Of a stretch of 64,000 nt of DNA, positions 26,468-35,139 are shown in pieces. The stretch lies in NCBI RefSeq assembly GCF_007828865.1, contig NZ_VIVK01000003.1, positions 62,001 to 126,000 on the forward strand. The letters are read 5' to 3'. The position numbers and the translations under genes were made by a program. The stretch is from Kribbella amoyensis (GTDB lineage: Bacteria; Actinomycetota; Actinomycetes; Propionibacteriales; Kribbellaceae). Below the pieces are notes generated by a model. That model had not been told where the DNA came from. It was given only the letters and a program-made list of their open reading frames with translations, and searched no databases. How positions within the stretch are numbered: the first letter of the stretch is position 1; every line of letters begins with the position of its first letter.

Positions 26468-27025
26468 ATGCGCCTTCGGAACCTGGTGGTGACCGCCACG
26501 CTGATCCCGGTCCTGATGCTCGCAGGTTGCGGTACCGACGACGCGGCGGAGGCTGCTTCGTCGCCGGGCGCCCAGAAGGCGTCCAAGGAAGGTGCGGCCA
26601 CCGAGGCCGCCGACGCGCCGGAGAACCGGCAGGCCACCGCCGACCCGGTGGTGAACGCGTACTACGACTACCGCGTCGCCCTGGACACGATGATGCGCAG
26701 CGGCGGCAAGGCGACCAAGCAGTTGATCCCGGTGATGACACCTGAGCTGTACCGCTCGATCAGCCAGCAGGCGAAGTACTTCCGGACGAAGAAGCTGCAC
26801 AACACCGGCACGACCAAGGTGCTCTGGGCGAAGCGGACCCTGGTCGCCCAGGGCGTGATCGTCCGCGCCTGCTACGACACCAAGCTCGCCCGCACCGTCG
26901 ACGCGGACGGCAAGAGCGTGCAGCCGGCCAGGTCCCCGACCCGCTGGGTGGACGAGATGCGCGTCGAGCTCCGCGACGGCCGCTGGGTGGTCGACGGCGG
27001 CCGGGCCACACCCACCAGGTGCTGA
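26468..27025 (+). CDS. Lipoprotein, conserved actinobacterial type
   Basis: The ATG at 26468 follows an AGGAGG site. The 185-residue product starts with a lipoprotein signal (MRLRNLVVTATLIPVLMLAG) ending at lipobox Cys. A low-complexity Ala/Glu linker follows, and then a small domain with VVNAYYDYRVALDTMMRSGG. It should be anchored at the outer face of the membrane. Function is unknown. A strong terminator follows it. Confidence 0.8.
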   Translation: MRLRNLVVTATLIPVLMLAGCGTDDAAEAASSPGAQKASKEGAATEAADAPENRQATADPVVNAYYDYRVALDTMMRSGGKATKQLIPVMTPELYRSISQQAKYFRTKKLHNTGTTKVLWAKRTLVAQGVIVRACYDTKLARTVDADGKSVQPARSPTRWVDEMRVELRDGRWVVDGGRATPTRC

Positions 27026-27148
27026 CCCCGCACCACTGACCACGACACCGGGCAGCTTGGCGGCGCCCGGTGCAAGGTCATCACCCCGAACGACTTCGGA
27101 CCGACTGTCCTGCCCTGGACAACACCTCACGGTTCGGAGCAGCTCGCA

Positions 27149-27180
27149 GCGCGGAGAGCCAACCCCTCGGCTCTCCGCGC
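27149..27180. terminator. 12-bp perfect hairpin between convergent genes
   Basis: GCGCGGAGAGCC (27149-27160) pairs perfectly with GGCTCTCCGCGC (27169-27180) around an 8-base loop. It lies between the lipoprotein gene and the convergent gene at 27224. Confidence 0.8.
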
Positions 27181-27223
27181 CGCGGACTCCCACCAACAGC
27201 CACACACCACGCGCGCCACCAGG

Positions 27224-27727
27224 TCACGCGTGGCGGGACTCGATCTGGATCAGCTCCTCGACCGCCCGCTGCAATTCGGCGTCGTGCTCAGGACCGGACC
27301 AGACCACGATCCGCCCCTTGTCGCCGAGCTTGGCGGCGACGAGTTCACGAGCCGGCGTCGGATCACCCTGGTTGAGCAGGATGACGAGCCGACGACCGTC
27401 CCGCTCGAGCCGATCCAGCAACGGCGGCAACGTCGACCCCCGGAACAGGCCCGGGTCGCTCTTCACCTTCGTCTCCACCATCACTCCGCGCCCCCGCACC
27501 ACGAGCAGGAAGTCGGCGCGATCCCGGGCGAACTCGCGATCGTGGTACACCCGCGACTTCGGCCAGAGCCGGTGGATCGCCTCGTCCACGTCCGCGTCGT
27601 ACCGGGCGGCGAGCCGGCTGATCCTGGAACTCGTCCCGCGGGGGCGCAGCGCTTCCGGCGTCCGGCGGGTCCGGTGGTGGCGGCCCAGGAGCGGGCGCAG
27701 CCAGCGGTAGAAGGTGGTGTCGAACAT
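27224..27727 (-). CDS. Small PD-(D/E)XK nuclease-like protein
   Basis: The ATG at 27727 (MFDTTFYRWLRPLLG) is chosen because AAGGGG lies upstream and earlier sequence is not protein-like; this gives 167 residues. The core RADFLLVVRGRGVMVETKV, preceded by a charged helix, has the Asp and Glu-x-Lys spacing of the PD-(D/E)XK fold. A later strand-helix reads RLVILLNQGDPTPARELV. The assignment is by motif only. It stands alone, not beside a methylase. Confidence 0.6.
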   Translation of the reverse strand: MFDTTFYRWLRPLLGRHHRTRRTPEALRPRGTSSRISRLAARYDADVDEAIHRLWPKSRVYHDREFARDRADFLLVVRGRGVMVETKVKSDPGLFRGSTLPPLLDRLERDGRRLVILLNQGDPTPARELVAAKLGDKGRIVVWSGPEHDAELQRAVEELIQIESRHA

Positions 27728-27895
27728 CGGCGGACCCCTTGACCTGGTTCGGGCACTCGCTGAGAGTGTTCCAGCACCTCCGGTGACCAAACCTCACGTC
27801 ACCCGCCCGACCGCCGATCGTGATCCCATCGCGACGAACCCGCGATGCCCGGTCCCGGGGCCCGGACAGGGCGACCCCGGGACCGGAAGAGAAAA

Positions 27896-28447
27896 TCAGG
27901 CGTTCTTGATCGCGGAGACCTCGATCTCGAGCGTGACCTTCTCGCTCACCAGCACGCCGCCGCCTTCGAGGGCCGCGTTCCAGCTGACGCCGAAGTCCTT
28001 GCGGTTGATCACGACCGAGCCCTCGAGCCCGATCCGGGTGTTGCCGAACGGGTCGACCGCGGTCCCGGTGTACTCGAACTCGATGGTCACCGGCTTGGTG
28101 ACACCGCGGACCGAGAGGTCGCCGCTGACCTTGAAGGTCTCGTCGCCGCTCGGCTCGACCGCGGTGGACACGAAGGTGATCTCCGGGTTGTTGTCCATGT
28201 CGAGGAAGTCGTTGCTGCGCAGGTGCTCGTCGCGCTGGCCGTTACGGGTGTCGATGCTCTTGGCCTGGATCACCACGCGCACCGACGAGTTGGCCGGGTT
28301 GTCGCCGTCGAGGTGGGCGGTCCCCTCCCACTCGTTGAACGCGCCGCGCACCTTGGTCACCATCGCGTGCCGGGCGACGAAGCCGACCCGGCTGTGGGAG
28401 GTGTCGATGGTGTAGTCGCCGGTGAGCTCGGCCGTGGCGGTCGTCAT
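27896..28447 (-). CDS. YceI family protein
   Basis: The ATG at 28447 has GGAGG upstream and gives 183 residues. Family marks are GDYTIDTSHSRVGFVARHAM at the N-terminus, HLRSNDFLDMDNNPEITF and LSVRGVTKPVTIEFEY. YceI proteins form a lipocalin-like barrel that binds polyprenoid or similar lipids. This one has no signal peptide, so it acts in the cytoplasm, unlike the E. coli periplasmic form. A palindrome just upstream may control it. Confidence 0.93.
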   Translation of the reverse strand: MTTATAELTGDYTIDTSHSRVGFVARHAMVTKVRGAFNEWEGTAHLDGDNPANSSVRVVIQAKSIDTRNGQRDEHLRSNDFLDMDNNPEITFVSTAVEPSGDETFKVSGDLSVRGVTKPVTIEFEYTGTAVDPFGNTRIGLEGSVVINRKDFGVSWNAALEGGGVLVSEKVTLEIEVSAIKNA

Positions 28448-28474
28448 GTCGTTCTGCCTCCATCGGGGGGGTAA

Positions 28475-28494
28475 TTGAAGGTTACACCGTTCAA
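28475..28494. promoter_or_regulatory. Palindromic operator candidate upstream of yceI-like gene
   Basis: The 20-bp stretch TTGAAGGTTACACCGTTCAA has arms TTGAA and TTCAA and lies 28 bp upstream of the minus-strand ATG at 28447. Actinobacterial YceI genes are often under MarR-type control, but no MarR gene is in the window. The site is a suggestion from sequence symmetry. Confidence 0.4.
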
Positions 28495-28670
28495 CTTTGC
28501 ACAACCCGGATCGGTCCGTCCAGCCCTGACACGCCCGACGTACCCGAAAACGCCGTCCCCATGCCTCGGCGTACGGTTGCTGGGAGCAACGACCTCCATA
28601 TTTTGGTTGCGCGGACCAGGTCCGGACGGGTTGGCTGAAGCCGTCGGTCGAGCAGTCGCGGGAGGATGTC

Positions 28671-29159
28671 GTGGAACCGGTCAGTGTCGAGGAGATCAGG
28701 CGCTCCTTCGTGAACTCGACCAAGAGCCAGATCAAGGCGATGACGCCGCCGGCCCGGTTCACCGAGTTGCCGTGGGAGTCGCTGGACTATCTCGGCTGGC
28801 GGGACGCGAAGGCGCCGAACCGCGCGTACCTGGTGGTCCGCCGGGACGACGGGCTGATCGCGATCGCCTTGCAGACGGCGGCCACCGGGAAGCCGCGCCG
28901 CGGGACCGGTCTGTGCGACATCTGCAACACCGCTCACCAGGTGACCGACGTCGCGCTGTTCGTGGCGCGCCGGGCCGGGTCCGCGGGTCGCGAGGGCAAC
29001 ACGGTCGGCACCTACATCTGCGCCGATCTGGCCTGCTCCCTGTACATCCGCGGACTGCGCGAGCTCGAGGTCCCGCAGGGCGACACCGCGTCGCCCGAGG
29101 TCCGCGCCACCCGGCTCGGCGAGCGGCTGGAGAGTTTCGCCGCGCGAGTTCTCGCCTGA
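28671..29159 (+). CDS. FBP-type EF-G-binding protein (treble-clef zinc finger)
   Basis: The GTG at 28671 follows GGGAGGA and gives 162 residues. The N-terminal helical part (VEEIRRSFVNSTKSQIKAM) precedes a C-terminal zinc finger with CDICNTAH and CADLACSLYIRG, typical of FBP/FusB-like proteins. FusB binds EF-G on the ribosome and confers fusidic acid tolerance. Actinobacterial homologues share the fold, but their effect on resistance is mostly untested. Confidence 0.85.
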   Translation: MEPVSVEEIRRSFVNSTKSQIKAMTPPARFTELPWESLDYLGWRDAKAPNRAYLVVRRDDGLIAIALQTAATGKPRRGTGLCDICNTAHQVTDVALFVARRAGSAGREGNTVGTYICADLACSLYIRGLRELEVPQGDTASPEVRATRLGERLESFAARVLA

Positions 29160-29246
29160 ATCGTCCTCGGGGCGGCAGAATCAAACCTCGCGCCACTGGG
29201 AACTAGTGTGGATCTCAGGGCAGGCATCAGGGAGGACGCAGTCGCG

Positions 29247-29507
29247 ATGTCGGAGTTCAGAATCACCCACGAGATCCACGAGGTCCATCCGGACATCCGC
29301 GAGAAGCTCACCGCGGCGACGATCGACGCGATCAACGAGTCCAGCGCGAGATCGGCCGAGGACGCGGCGCTGGTCCTGCGTCACCGGCTCGGCGAGATCG
29401 GCGTGAACATGAGCGAGGAAGCCTGCCTGGCCGCGATCGAGCGGATCCGTTCGGGCAAGTCGCTGCGCTTCGAGATCGAACGCGACGACTCGGACGGCGC
29501 CGAGTAG
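29247..29507 (+). CDS. Small hypothetical protein, ~86 aa
   Basis: The product is acidic and helical (MSEFRITHEIHEVHPDIREK) and has no recognised domain. A GGGAGGA sequence lies 11 bases before the ATG at 29247, rather far; a GTG at 29208 in frame is an alternative. The stop is 8 bp before the DUF429 gene, suggesting co-transcription. Confidence 0.6.
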   Translation: MSEFRITHEIHEVHPDIREKLTAATIDAINESSARSAEDAALVLRHRLGEIGVNMSEEACLAAIERIRSGKSLRFEIERDDSDGAE

Positions 29508-29515
29508 CGGCGAGC

Positions 29516-30274
29516 GTGTACTTCGTCGGCGTCGACCTGGCCTGGGGATCCCGCGGTACCACCGGGCTGGCCGTCGCCGGCGAGGACGGCCAGGTCCTCG
29601 ACATCACCACCCGGCAGACCGACGACGACATCCTCGCCTGGTTGCGGCCGTGGACCGAGGGACCGTGCTTCGTCGCGTTCGACGCGCCGTTGATCGTGGT
29701 CAACCCGACGGGGCATCGCCTCTGCGAACGCCTGGTCTCGCGGTACTTCGGCCGGTACGGCGCGTCGTGCCACGCGGCGAACACGGCGAACCCGAGCTTC
29801 TCCGAAGGATCCCGGGCGCTCCGTCTGGCGACCGCGCTCGGACTCAGTACGGATCCTGGTTCGCCGCGGCATGCCGCTGAGGTGTACCCGCATCCGGCGC
29901 TGGTGACGTTGTTCGAGTTGCCGCGAGTGCTGCAGTACAAGGCGAAACCTGGTCGGGACTTCGCGCAGCTGCGCGGCGAGATGCTGCGGCTGGTCACGTA
30001 CTTGGAGTCGCTGGCGGCCGCGGATCCACCGCTGGTCCTGAAGAGCAGTCCGCAGTGGGAGCGGATCCGGGACGGCCTGGAGAGCGCGGCGCGGAAGGCC
30101 GATCTCAAGCGTCTCGAGGACGCGATCGACGGCGTCGTCTGCGCGTACATCGCGGCCTACGCCACCGCACGCCCTACCGACGTCCGCACTCTCGGGGATC
30201 CCGCTGACGGCACGATCCTGGTCCCGGTCGACCCCGACCTCGCCACTCGGATCGACCAGGAACCACTCGGCTGA
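29516..30274 (+). CDS. DUF429 family protein (RNase H-like fold)
   Basis: The GTG at 29516 gives 252 residues. The start YFVGVDLAWG and the strand FVAFDAPLIVVN carry the acidic residues of the RNase H-like fold, and YPHPALVTLF and DAIDGVVCAYIAAYA are DUF429 features. The family is predicted to be nuclease-like but has no established substrate. Eight base pairs separate it from the small upstream gene. Confidence 0.85.
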   Translation: MYFVGVDLAWGSRGTTGLAVAGEDGQVLDITTRQTDDDILAWLRPWTEGPCFVAFDAPLIVVNPTGHRLCERLVSRYFGRYGASCHAANTANPSFSEGSRALRLATALGLSTDPGSPRHAAEVYPHPALVTLFELPRVLQYKAKPGRDFAQLRGEMLRLVTYLESLAAADPPLVLKSSPQWERIRDGLESAARKADLKRLEDAIDGVVCAYIAAYATARPTDVRTLGDPADGTILVPVDPDLATRIDQEPLG

Positions 30275-30275
30275 C

Positions 30276-30293
30276 GCGGATCACCTGATCCGC
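30276..30293. terminator. Short hairpin between convergent genes
   Basis: GCGGATCA (30276-30283) pairs with TGATCCGC (30286-30293) around CC and is followed by CTTTC. It sits in the 22-bp gap between the DUF429 and pyrE stops. Confidence 0.6.
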
Positions 30294-30296
30294 CTT

Positions 30297-30824
30297 TCAT
30301 CCAGCTGCGGTGCGAAGGTCGGTCGCGGTGAGGAGGGAGATCAGCTGCAGGTCAGCGGCGGTGAGCGCCTCGGTACCGCCCTGCTCGCGATCGATCACGC
30401 ACAACGCTTCCTGCACGTCGGCGCCCAGTGCGCGGAGCTCCTTCGTCGACAGGACGATCTGCCCACCGCTGGTCACCACGTCCTCGATCACCAGTACCCG
30501 GCGACCCTCGATGTCCGCACCCTCGGCCAGTCGCGCCGTGCCGTACGGCTTGGCCGCCTTCCGCACGAACGCGCACGGCAGCCCCGTGTGCCGCCCGAGC
30601 GCGGTCACCACCGGGATCCCGCCCATCTCCAACCCGGCCAGCACCTCGGTCCCGCTCGGCACCAGCGGCACCATCGCGCGAGCCACCTCGTCCAGCAGCA
30701 CCGGGTCCGCCTCGAAGCGATATTTATCGAAGTAGTGGTCCGTCACCCGCCCGGACCGGAGCACGAACTCACCGGTCAGATGAGCAACGCCGTAGATCCG
30801 CCGAGCCAGGTCCAAGGTGTCCAC
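30297..30824 (-). CDS. pyrE: Orotate phosphoribosyltransferase
   Basis: The enzyme joins orotate and PRPP to give OMP in pyrimidine synthesis. The 175-residue length and segments FVLRSGRVTDHYFDKYRFEA, CAFVRKAAKPYGTARLAEGA and the PRPP loop VLVIEDVVTSGGQI fit the family. The start is GTG at 30824. No other pyrimidine genes are adjacent; solitary pyrE genes are common in actinobacteria. Confidence 0.93.
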   Translation of the reverse strand: MDTLDLARRIYGVAHLTGEFVLRSGRVTDHYFDKYRFEADPVLLDEVARAMVPLVPSGTEVLAGLEMGGIPVVTALGRHTGLPCAFVRKAAKPYGTARLAEGADIEGRRVLVIEDVVTSGGQIVLSTKELRALGADVQEALCVIDREQGGTEALTAADLQLISLLTATDLRTAAG

Positions 30825-30861
30825 GCTCGCACCCTAATCCGTTCGATCCCGGCCGACCCGA

Positions 30862-32106
30862 TCACCCCACCTTCCGCTCGCCGGCGGGCAGCAGGTGGGG
30901 AGGAAGGAGCCGGCGGAAGTCGTCCAGACCGATGATCGGGACCTCGTACTCCCTAGCCGTGCGCGCCTTGACCGACAGGCTGTCCACGTCGGCCGCGACG
31001 ACGAACGTGGTCTCCGGCCGCACCGCCTCCTGCGGCACGAACCCGGCGGCCACCGCGCGATCCCACCAGGTCTCACGTGACTCCACCATGTCGCCGGTGA
31101 ACACCAACGTGCTCCCGGGCGGGAAGCCGCGCGAACCAGGCCGCGCCGGCACCTCGTACCGGCCGTCGCTCGCCGCCGTCAGGGCGTCGTCCACGTCGGT
31201 CGCCCGGTGGCCGAGCATCACCGCGACCCGGTCCAGGTCGTCGCGTCGGTCGTCGCTGATCTCGCCGTCCCGCCACAACGCGGACGCGAGACCGGCCAGG
31301 TAGAACCCGTGCAACTGGTCGACCTCGGACCTGGTCAGCCCCAGATCCGTGGCCCCGTGCACCAACTGGTCCGCGCCCGCGGCGTCGATCTCGCCGTCCG
31401 TGAGCAGCATGTCGAGCAGGGCCAGGTACGAATCGGCTTGCGGCGGCTCCGGGACGCGCGGCAACTGGTCGACCAGCCGGCTCATCCAACCGTGCCGTCC
31501 ACCCGCATGCACCGCCCGCACCGTCGGCGTGAACTCGTGCACCGGCAACTCCGGCCAGGGCAGCCCGCGGATCTCCTCGTAGGCCCAATGCCAAGGTGGC
31601 GGCGACGGGAACGCGCGCAGATAGGTCGCGAACAGCTCGGCCGTCGCGCGAGTGTCCGCCAACGCGGAATGCCAACCCTGCAACGAGATCCCGGCCACCG
31701 AGCAGCAGGCGCCAAGAGTCCGCTTGGCCCCCGGATACAGGTAGCCCGCGAGCGCCATCGTGCACATCGACCGCTCGGTGATCAGCGGCACCTCGACCCC
31801 GATCCGGGCGAACTCGGCCCGCAGGAACCCGAGATCGAACTCCACGTTGTGCCCGACCACCATCCGCCCCGCGAGCAGCCCGCCGAGATGCCGCGCGACG
31901 TCGCCGAAGTCGGGTGCCGCGAGCACGTCCGAGGTCAGGATGCCGTGGATGTGCTGGGGACCGAGGTCACGTCGTGGGTTCAGCAGCGTGACGAACTCGT
32001 CCTCGACCTGACCGTGCCGGTCGAGCCGCACGACCGCGATCTCGATCACCCGGTGCCCGTGCCCGGGCAGCAGGCCGGTCGTCTCGGTGTCGATGACGGC
32101 GTACAT
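30862..32106 (-). CDS. DEDDh 3'-5' exonuclease with helical middle region and C-terminal BRCT
   Basis: The ATG at 32106 follows GGAGGAGG and gives 414 residues. An N-terminal DnaQ-type exonuclease domain carries YAVIDTETTG (Asp, Glu), HNVEFDLGFLR (Asp) and HSALADTRAT (His, Asp), the full DEDDh set. A helical middle block (about 225-320, DMLLTDGEIDAAGADQLVHG) resembles TerB-like helical bundles. The C-terminus (about 335-410) is BRCT-like with GSTLVFTGDM and ETTFVVAADVDSLSVKA. It may trim DNA at repair sites; the partner is unknown. Confidence 0.88.
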   Translation of the reverse strand: MYAVIDTETTGLLPGHGHRVIEIAVVRLDRHGQVEDEFVTLLNPRRDLGPQHIHGILTSDVLAAPDFGDVARHLGGLLAGRMVVGHNVEFDLGFLRAEFARIGVEVPLITERSMCTMALAGYLYPGAKRTLGACCSVAGISLQGWHSALADTRATAELFATYLRAFPSPPPWHWAYEEIRGLPWPELPVHEFTPTVRAVHAGGRHGWMSRLVDQLPRVPEPPQADSYLALLDMLLTDGEIDAAGADQLVHGATDLGLTRSEVDQLHGFYLAGLASALWRDGEISDDRRDDLDRVAVMLGHRATDVDDALTAASDGRYEVPARPGSRGFPPGSTLVFTGDMVESRETWWDRAVAAGFVPQEAVRPETTFVVAADVDSLSVKARTAREYEVPIIGLDDFRRLLPPHLLPAGERKVG

Positions 32107-32193
32107 CCGGCGCCTCCTCCGGCTCGATTCCGACCTGTGACAAGCCAATCACAGCCCACCGACATTTCTCGGCGGACCGCGATGCGGGACTGA

Positions 32194-32826
32194 TCAGGAC
32201 GGCAGGTCGACCGCGATCTCGGCGCCCAGTTCGGCACCCAGGCCGAGCTCCAGGTCGTCGCCGCTCCAGAATCGCCCGGGGTCGTACCAGTTCGGGCGCC
32301 GTCCCTCGGGAAGCAGGCCCATCGCCTCGTACGTCACGGCCACCACCTCCGCGCAGTACGCGGTCTCCAGCTCGAGGTCGCGCCGGCCCTGACGGAACGC
32401 GGGGACCCGGCCGCGCAACCACCTGGACGCCAGCCGCGCCGTGGACGGGAACGGCGTACCGTCCAGCCGCGCGATCGTCTGCAGTACGGCGTCCTCCATC
32501 TCCCGCGTCACGGAGTGGTCCAGCTGCCGCAACCACGCGCGCTGCCCGTACTTGTTGCCCCACGTCATCACCGCATCGCGCAGGTCGTGCAGCTGGACAC
32601 CGCGGTGGTGCTTGCCCGTCCACACGTCCGGCAGCGAGCGGCCGAGCTCGGCGTGCCACATGAGCGGTGGCAGGTCCTCGATCACCACGGCCATGCCGAC
32701 GTGGTTCACCGGGCTGTTGGTGGTCAGCTGGATCGCGCGATCGGCCGCGCTCCCACCGCGGAACAGCCAAATGTCACCTGTTCGTGTCAGATCCGTAGCG
32801 TCGTCCAGTGCAATCCGCGTCTCCAC
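32194..32826 (-). CDS. Permuted NlpC/P60-like (YiiX-type) protein
   Basis: The GTG at 32826 gives 210 residues. The order is a histidine-containing strand first (TGDIWLFRGGSAADRAIQLT followed by NHVGMAVV) and the likely catalytic Cys later (ETAYCAEVVAVTYEAMG). This order is typical of circularly permuted papain-like YiiX/LRAT relatives. There is no signal peptide, so it is not a secreted wall hydrolase. Substrates of bacterial cytoplasmic members are unknown; assignment is by motif. Confidence 0.6.
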   Translation of the reverse strand: METRIALDDATDLTRTGDIWLFRGGSAADRAIQLTTNSPVNHVGMAVVIEDLPPLMWHAELGRSLPDVWTGKHHRGVQLHDLRDAVMTWGNKYGQRAWLRQLDHSVTREMEDAVLQTIARLDGTPFPSTARLASRWLRGRVPAFRQGRRDLELETAYCAEVVAVTYEAMGLLPEGRRPNWYDPGRFWSGDDLELGLGAELGAEIAVDLPS

Positions 32827-32844
32827 GCCGCTAGGTTAGTGCGC

Positions 32845-33000
32845 ATGAAGGTATGGAAGGTCGTAGGACTGGCGGGCCTGGTCGGCGTGGCCGCCACCGG
32901 TGTGGTGATCGCGCGCGGTGAGCGCAAGCGGAAGGCCTACACCCCGGAAGAGGTCCGCGACAGGCTCAAGACCCGGATCAAGGAAGCCGCGAGCGCCTGA
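32845..33000 (+). CDS. Small single-span membrane protein, 51 aa
   Basis: The ATG at 32845 opens a 51-residue frame with a hydrophobic segment (VVGLAGLVGVAATGVVIA) and a basic tail with TPEEVRDRLKTRIKEA. Similar tiny DUF-type membrane proteins occur throughout actinobacteria. It is divergent from the permuted peptidase gene with only 18 bp between starts. Confidence 0.7.
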   Translation: MKVWKVVGLAGLVGVAATGVVIARGERKRKAYTPEEVRDRLKTRIKEAASA

Positions 33001-33017
33001 CGCTTGGCAGGAACAAG

Positions 33018-33509
33018 TCAAAGGTTGTGTAGGGCAACGTCTTTGAGGCGGCCGGAGTCGATCACGGCCGTCTGGTAGGTGCAGTACGGCTGCCGCCGGC
33101 GGTCGGTCGGCGAGCCTGGATTGAGCAGCCGCAGCCCACCCGGCGACGTGCTGTCCCACGGGATGTGGCTGTGCCCGAACACCAGCAGATCCACCCCCGG
33201 GTACGCCTTCTCGCAACGCTCCTCGCGACCTTTCGCCTGACCGGTCTCGTGCACGACCGCGACGGACAGCCCGTCCAGGGTCACGCGCGCGACCTCGGGC
33301 AGCCGCGCGCGGAGTACCGGGCCGTCGTTGTTGCCCCAGCAGCCGACCAACCGGCGGGCGCGTCCCTCCAGCTCGTCGAGCAGTTCGACGTTCACCCAGT
33401 CGCCGGCGTGGATCACCACGTCGGCGTCGTCGATCGCCTGCCAGACGACGTCGGGCAGCTTCTTCGCCCGTACCGGCAGATGCGTGTCCGAGATCAGTAC
33501 CAGCCGCAT
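33018..33509 (-). CDS. YfcE/MJ0936-type metallophosphoesterase
   Basis: The 163-residue protein carries the metal motifs ISDTH (7-11), HAGDW, GNNDG and VFGHSHIPWDS of calcineurin-like phosphoesterases. Length and motif spacing match the YfcE/MJ0936 group, which hydrolyse small phosphodiesters in vitro. It follows the epimerase gene with 7 bp between, so the two are probably co-transcribed. Confidence 0.92.
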   Translation of the reverse strand: MRLVLISDTHLPVRAKKLPDVVWQAIDDADVVIHAGDWVNVELLDELEGRARRLVGCWGNNDGPVLRARLPEVARVTLDGLSVAVVHETGQAKGREERCEKAYPGVDLLVFGHSHIPWDSTSPGGLRLLNPGSPTDRRRQPYCTYQTAVIDSGRLKDVALHNL

Positions 33510-33516
33510 GCGTCCA

Positions 33517-34503
33517 CTATGGCAGTGCCGCGATCAGCTCCTTCTCCTTCCCGGCGCTGAGCCCGGCCTTGCGCTCCCGCTCCAGCCCCAGCTCGCGCTC
33601 CCAGGCGAGCGTGTCCCGCACGAACTCCTCCCGCGACCGATGCTTCAGGCCGGCTTTGAGCGCCGCCTGGCCGCTCCGGCTGGACCACCCTTCGTACCCC
33701 GGCTCCGTCAGCCACATCGCGAGCGACTCGGGGCCCATGAACTGCCCGACCTTCTGCTCCTCCAGCCACTCGCGCGGCGCGAGCACGACCGGACCCGTGT
33801 GCCCGCCCACCGCCCGGATCAGGTCGATCCACTCCCCGAACGGAACCACCGGACCGATCGTGTCGTACGTGCCGGTCGTGCCCTTCTCGGCGCAGTCCAG
33901 CAACCAGGACGCGAGGTCGCGTACGTCGATCACCGAGGTCGCCAGGTCGGGCGTGTCCGGCACCAGCAGCGGCTCCTCGGGCGCGCGAGCCGCTCGCGCC
34001 ACCCAGGCGCCGGCCCGGTCACTCGGATCACCGGGACCGCCGATCAGGCCGGCCCGCGCGATCACCAGCCGATCGCCGACCGCCGCGAGCGACGCCTGCT
34101 CACAGGCCACCTTCGCCTCGCCGTACAACTCCCGGTCGGCGAGGTCGAGGTCCGTTGCCGCACGCAACGGTGCAGACTCGTCCGCGCCCGGCGTGTCGAA
34201 CTTCTCGTACGCGTTGCCCGACGACACGTACGTCCAGTGCCCGGCCCGCGGCCCGAACTCGGCCAGCGCGGCCCGGACGAACCCCGGCTGCCAGGACACC
34301 TCGAACACGGCGTCCCATGCCTGGTCCGGCACCTCGGCGTACGCATCGGGGCGGCTGCGATCGGTCGAGACGAGCGTCGCCCCCTGGGCCACCTGACCAC
34401 TCTCGCCCCGGGCGACACACGTGACCGCGTGTCCGCGAGCCAGGGCCTGCGTCGCGATCTCCCGGCCGAGCCAGGCCGTCCCACCAAGAATCAGAATGTC
34501 CAC
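33517..34503 (-). CDS. NAD-dependent epimerase/dehydratase family protein
   Basis: The GTG at 34503 (DILILGGTAWLGREIA) gives 328 residues. The Rossmann GGTAWLG motif and the later YVSSGNAYEKFD and ELYGEAKVACEQ segments belong to the extended SDR family. The Tyr/Lys catalytic pair appears as Y-x3-K in ELYGEAK. The nucleotide-sugar or other substrate is not evident. The gene is the first of a two-gene unit with the phosphoesterase. Confidence 0.85.
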   Translation of the reverse strand: MDILILGGTAWLGREIATQALARGHAVTCVARGESGQVAQGATLVSTDRSRPDAYAEVPDQAWDAVFEVSWQPGFVRAALAEFGPRAGHWTYVSSGNAYEKFDTPGADESAPLRAATDLDLADRELYGEAKVACEQASLAAVGDRLVIARAGLIGGPGDPSDRAGAWVARAARAPEEPLLVPDTPDLATSVIDVRDLASWLLDCAEKGTTGTYDTIGPVVPFGEWIDLIRAVGGHTGPVVLAPREWLEEQKVGQFMGPESLAMWLTEPGYEGWSSRSGQAALKAGLKHRSREEFVRDTLAWERELGLERERKAGLSAGKEKELIAALP

Positions 34504-34668
34504 GAACCCAACCCAACCAGGTGATTCCGACAGAACCGGCATCTCTTCGCTGACAGCAGACGGACACGCTTCGTGGCCCCTCGCAACCAGCGGGTCAACC
34601 CTCTTGCGGAGCCACGCCGAGCGGGCGCAATGTCGCAGCAGGAGGTCCCAATCACCGAGGGGGAAGAG

Positions 34669-34983
34669 ATGGCCGGCTTCGTTCAGATCATCGAGTACCG
34701 CACGTCCAAGCCGGACGAGATCGCCGCGCTGAGCGACGAGTTCCGCAAGGCCCGCGAGGCGGAAGCCGACGGCCCGGCGCCGTTGCGGGTCATGACCTGC
34801 GCCGACCGGGAGACGCCAGGGCGCTACTACAGCGTGATCGAGTTCGAGTCCTACGAGGACGCGATGGCGAACTCGGCCCGCGCGGACACCACGGAGTACG
34901 CCCAGAAGATGAACGCGCTGTCCGACGGCCCGCCGAAGTTCTACAACCTGGACCTGGTCCAGGCGATGGACTACAGCCGCTGA
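34669..34983 (+). CDS. Hypothetical protein with ferredoxin-like (ABM/Dabb-like) appearance
   Basis: The ATG at 34669 follows GGGGGAAG and gives 104 residues. The pattern FVQIIEYRTSKPDEIAALSD, a helix, then RYYSVIEFESYEDAMANSA resembles one alpha/beta half of the antibiotic-monooxygenase/Dabb superfamily. No catalytic residue is certain. A strong hairpin follows. Confidence 0.7.
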   Translation: MAGFVQIIEYRTSKPDEIAALSDEFRKAREAEADGPAPLRVMTCADRETPGRYYSVIEFESYEDAMANSARADTTEYAQKMNALSDGPPKFYNLDLVQAMDYSR

Positions 34984-34991
34984 CGCAAGGA

Positions 34992-35032
34992 GAGCGGACC
35001 GGCTCCGGAGGGAGGTCGGAGCCGGCCCGCTC
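34992..35032. terminator. Long hairpin downstream of 34669-34983 gene
   Basis: GAGCGG-A-CCGGCTCCG pairs with CGGAGCCGG-C-CCGCTC around a 9-base loop, with 15 base pairs and one mismatch. Downstream, GTCAGGTG is repeated three times at 9-bp spacing (about 35070-35092), followed by the 3' end of a minus-strand gene. Confidence 0.75.
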
Positions 35033-35139
35033 GGTCGGACCAGGTCCGCGGCGCCGGACCCGGTCTTGGTCAGGTGGTCAGGTGGTCAGGTGGGACGGCG
35101 TGCTGCCGCCTTGGTCATCGGCGCGATCGGTCAGGTGGA

